Source: Chloroflexota bacterium
GTDB lineage: Bacteria > Chloroflexota > Dehalococcoidia > GIF9 > UBA5629
NCBI GenBank assembly: GCA_026389675.1
Contig: JAPLHJ010000127.1
Span: forward strand, 1 to 5,660
DNA length: 5,660 nucleotides
Direction: 5' to 3'
Notes under the pieces: model-generated
Database searches by the model: none
What the model saw: the letters and a program-made list of their open reading frames with translations, nothing else
What the model was told of the DNA's origin: nothing
Part shown: one piece after another, positions 5,175-5,660 of the stretch
Numbering within the stretch: the first letter of the stretch is position 1
Layout of the letters: each line of letters begins with the position of its first letter
Translations under genes and position numbers: made by a program

Positions 5175-5201
5175 AAATTCAAATACATAGGAGGTATATT
5201 A

Positions 5202-5342
5202 ATGGAAGCTTATTGTATGAAATGCAGGGCCAAGAGGGAAATGAAAAATGCCAAGGCCATTAAGATGAAGAATGGCAAACCGGCAACCCAGGGCGTCTGC
5301 GCAAAATGCGGCACCAAGATGTTCCGCATCGGCAAAGCATAG
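5202..5342 (+). CDS. DUF5679-like small zinc-ribbon protein
   Basis: This 46-aa basic protein has two CxxC knuckles, C5-M-K-C8 and C33-A-K-C36, a layout expected to bind one zinc in a zinc-ribbon. The segment between has KNAKAIKMKNGKPATQGVC at residues 15-33, and the sequence closes with GTKMFRIGKA. I recognise it as the DUF5679 type, short proteins common in Chloroflexota and reported next to unrelated genes; the function is not known. The many lysines and arginines suggest contact with nucleic acid or the ribosome (inference). The start ATG has an excellent AGGAGGT Shine-Dalgarno with a 6-nt spacer, a consensus -35 promoter upstream and a strong terminator downstream. It is therefore a self-contained, probably well-expressed single gene. 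Confidence 0.88.
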   Translation: MEAYCMKCRAKREMKNAKAIKMKNGKPATQGVCAKCGTKMFRIGKA

Positions 5343-5365
5343 AAATCGTTTAAGCTGACATTGGG

Positions 5366-5413
5366 GAAGCAAAGGCAGCTTTTTGAAGCTGCCTTTGCTT
5401 CGTTTGTTTTTTG
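5366..5413 (+). terminator. rho-independent terminator of the zinc-ribbon gene
   Basis: A 16-bp perfect stem pairs 5366-5381 (GAAGCAAAGGCAGCTT) with 5386-5401, closed by a 4-nt TTTG loop and followed by the T-rich tract GTTTGTTTTTTG at 5402-5413. It ends the plus-strand transcript just before the convergent transporter gene. On the other strand the hairpin lacks a following U-run, so it is mainly a plus-strand terminator. Confidence 0.93.
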
Positions 5414-5416
5414 TCC

Positions 5417-5660
5417 TCATTGTTGCCCGCGCTCATGATCTGAGATAATGCCTTTTTTCACATAAGCTGCATGCACCAGGCCTTTCTCTGAAGTAAATTT
5501 CCAGGCAAAGACGCCTGCGCCCGCCAGGCACAGCATGCCGCCGATGAGTAACGTCGGGGGAGCGCCGACCGTGCTGGCGAGCGCACCGTATATCAAGCTG
5601 CCAAAGGGCGCCAATCCCATAAACGCCATCACATAGAAGCTCATGACGCGCCCGCGTTTA
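5417..5660 (-). CDS. major facilitator superfamily transporter, C-terminal part (runs off the window)
   Basis: Only the last 80 or so residues are present. The frame remains open to the right edge, reading KRGRV before the internal MSFYVMAFMG, so the true start lies beyond the window and the Met at 5644 is internal. The conserved RGRVMSFYVMAFMGLAPFGS and GALAS segments form the penultimate membrane helix of the EntS-like MFS group (often annotated MFS_3 or enterobactin-type exporters), and PPTLLIGGMLCLAGAGVFAW forms the last. A cytoplasmic tail of about 25 residues ends in HERGQQ. The protein would be a proton-driven exporter in the inner membrane; the substrate cannot be told. Its stop lies 15 nt from the stem of the zinc-ribbon terminator, in convergent orientation. 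Confidence 0.85.
   Translation of the reverse strand, partial: KRGRVMSFYVMAFMGLAPFGSLIYGALASTVGAPPTLLIGGMLCLAGAGVFAWKFTSEKGLVHAAYVKKGIISDHERGQQ

Larger units (their letters stand above)
4879..5201. other. divergent intergenic region with two promoters and direct repeats
   Basis: This gene-free stretch lies between the minus-strand kinase operon and the plus-strand zinc-ribbon gene. It contains the kinase promoter near 4921-4950, a central T-rich part with the TTTTTACGA repeats (5041-5094), and the zinc-ribbon promoter at 5146-5174. An extra TATAAT at 5060-5065 overlaps the second repeat copy but has no -35 partner. I found no tRNA-like or riboswitch-like fold. Confidence 0.65.

Overview
The window is a stretch of ordinary bacterial chromosome with short gene clusters, GC-rich coding sequence (estimated by eye) and AT-rich spacers with sigma70-like promoters. 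The gene set suggests an anaerobic or microaerophilic bacterium, and I lean towards Chloroflexota of the Dehalococcoidia type. The reasons are a tiny DUF5679-like zinc-ribbon protein, a free-standing Lrp/AsnC ligand-binding (RAM) domain protein, a UPF0200-type P-loop kinase otherwise familiar from archaea, a DUF6485-like cysteine-rich protein, and the oxygen-sensitive QueH rather than QueG. This is an inference from remembered family distributions, not from a search.

Layout. (1) Positions 90-1981, plus strand: an enoyl-CoA hydratase/isomerase (crotonase) gene, then queH (epoxyqueuosine reductase, tRNA queuosine synthesis), then an HD-domain phosphohydrolase that overlaps queH by 4 nt (ATGA). 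(2) Positions 2059-2397, plus strand: a small, more AT-rich orphan gene for a degenerate GIY-YIG-like protein, convergent with (3) a minus-strand gene for a 79-aa stand-alone RAM domain (2533-2772). (4) An AT-rich spacer of about 330 bp with two consensus TATAAT boxes leads into a plus-strand gene for a 133-aa membrane protein (3107-3508). (5) Positions 4878-3627, minus strand: a three-gene operon of UPF0200-type kinase, dCMP deaminase and DUF6485-like Cys-rich protein. It is driven by a good promoter at 4950-4921, and its first two genes overlap by 4 nt (GTGA). (6) A divergent intergenic region of about 320 bp carries three copies of TTTTTACGA and a consensus TTGACA promoter for (7) a 46-aa zinc-ribbon gene (5202-5342), closed by a 16-bp perfect-stem terminator. 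(8) The C-terminal end of a major facilitator transporter enters from the right edge on the minus strand.

How they work together. The kinase-deaminase pair looks like a nucleotide-metabolism unit: dCMP to dUMP, plus a P-loop kinase of unknown substrate. Its gene order matches the domain order of proteins that fuse a P-loop NTPase to a deoxycytidylate deaminase. The first cluster mixes CoA metabolism, tRNA modification and a phosphohydrolase with no obvious common pathway. I see no insertion sequence, CRISPR array, tRNA or rRNA. The window is mostly housekeeping and conserved-hypothetical genes; the best candidates for something under-described are the kinase/deaminase/Cys-rich operon, the repeat-bearing divergent promoter region and the degenerate GIY-YIG gene.
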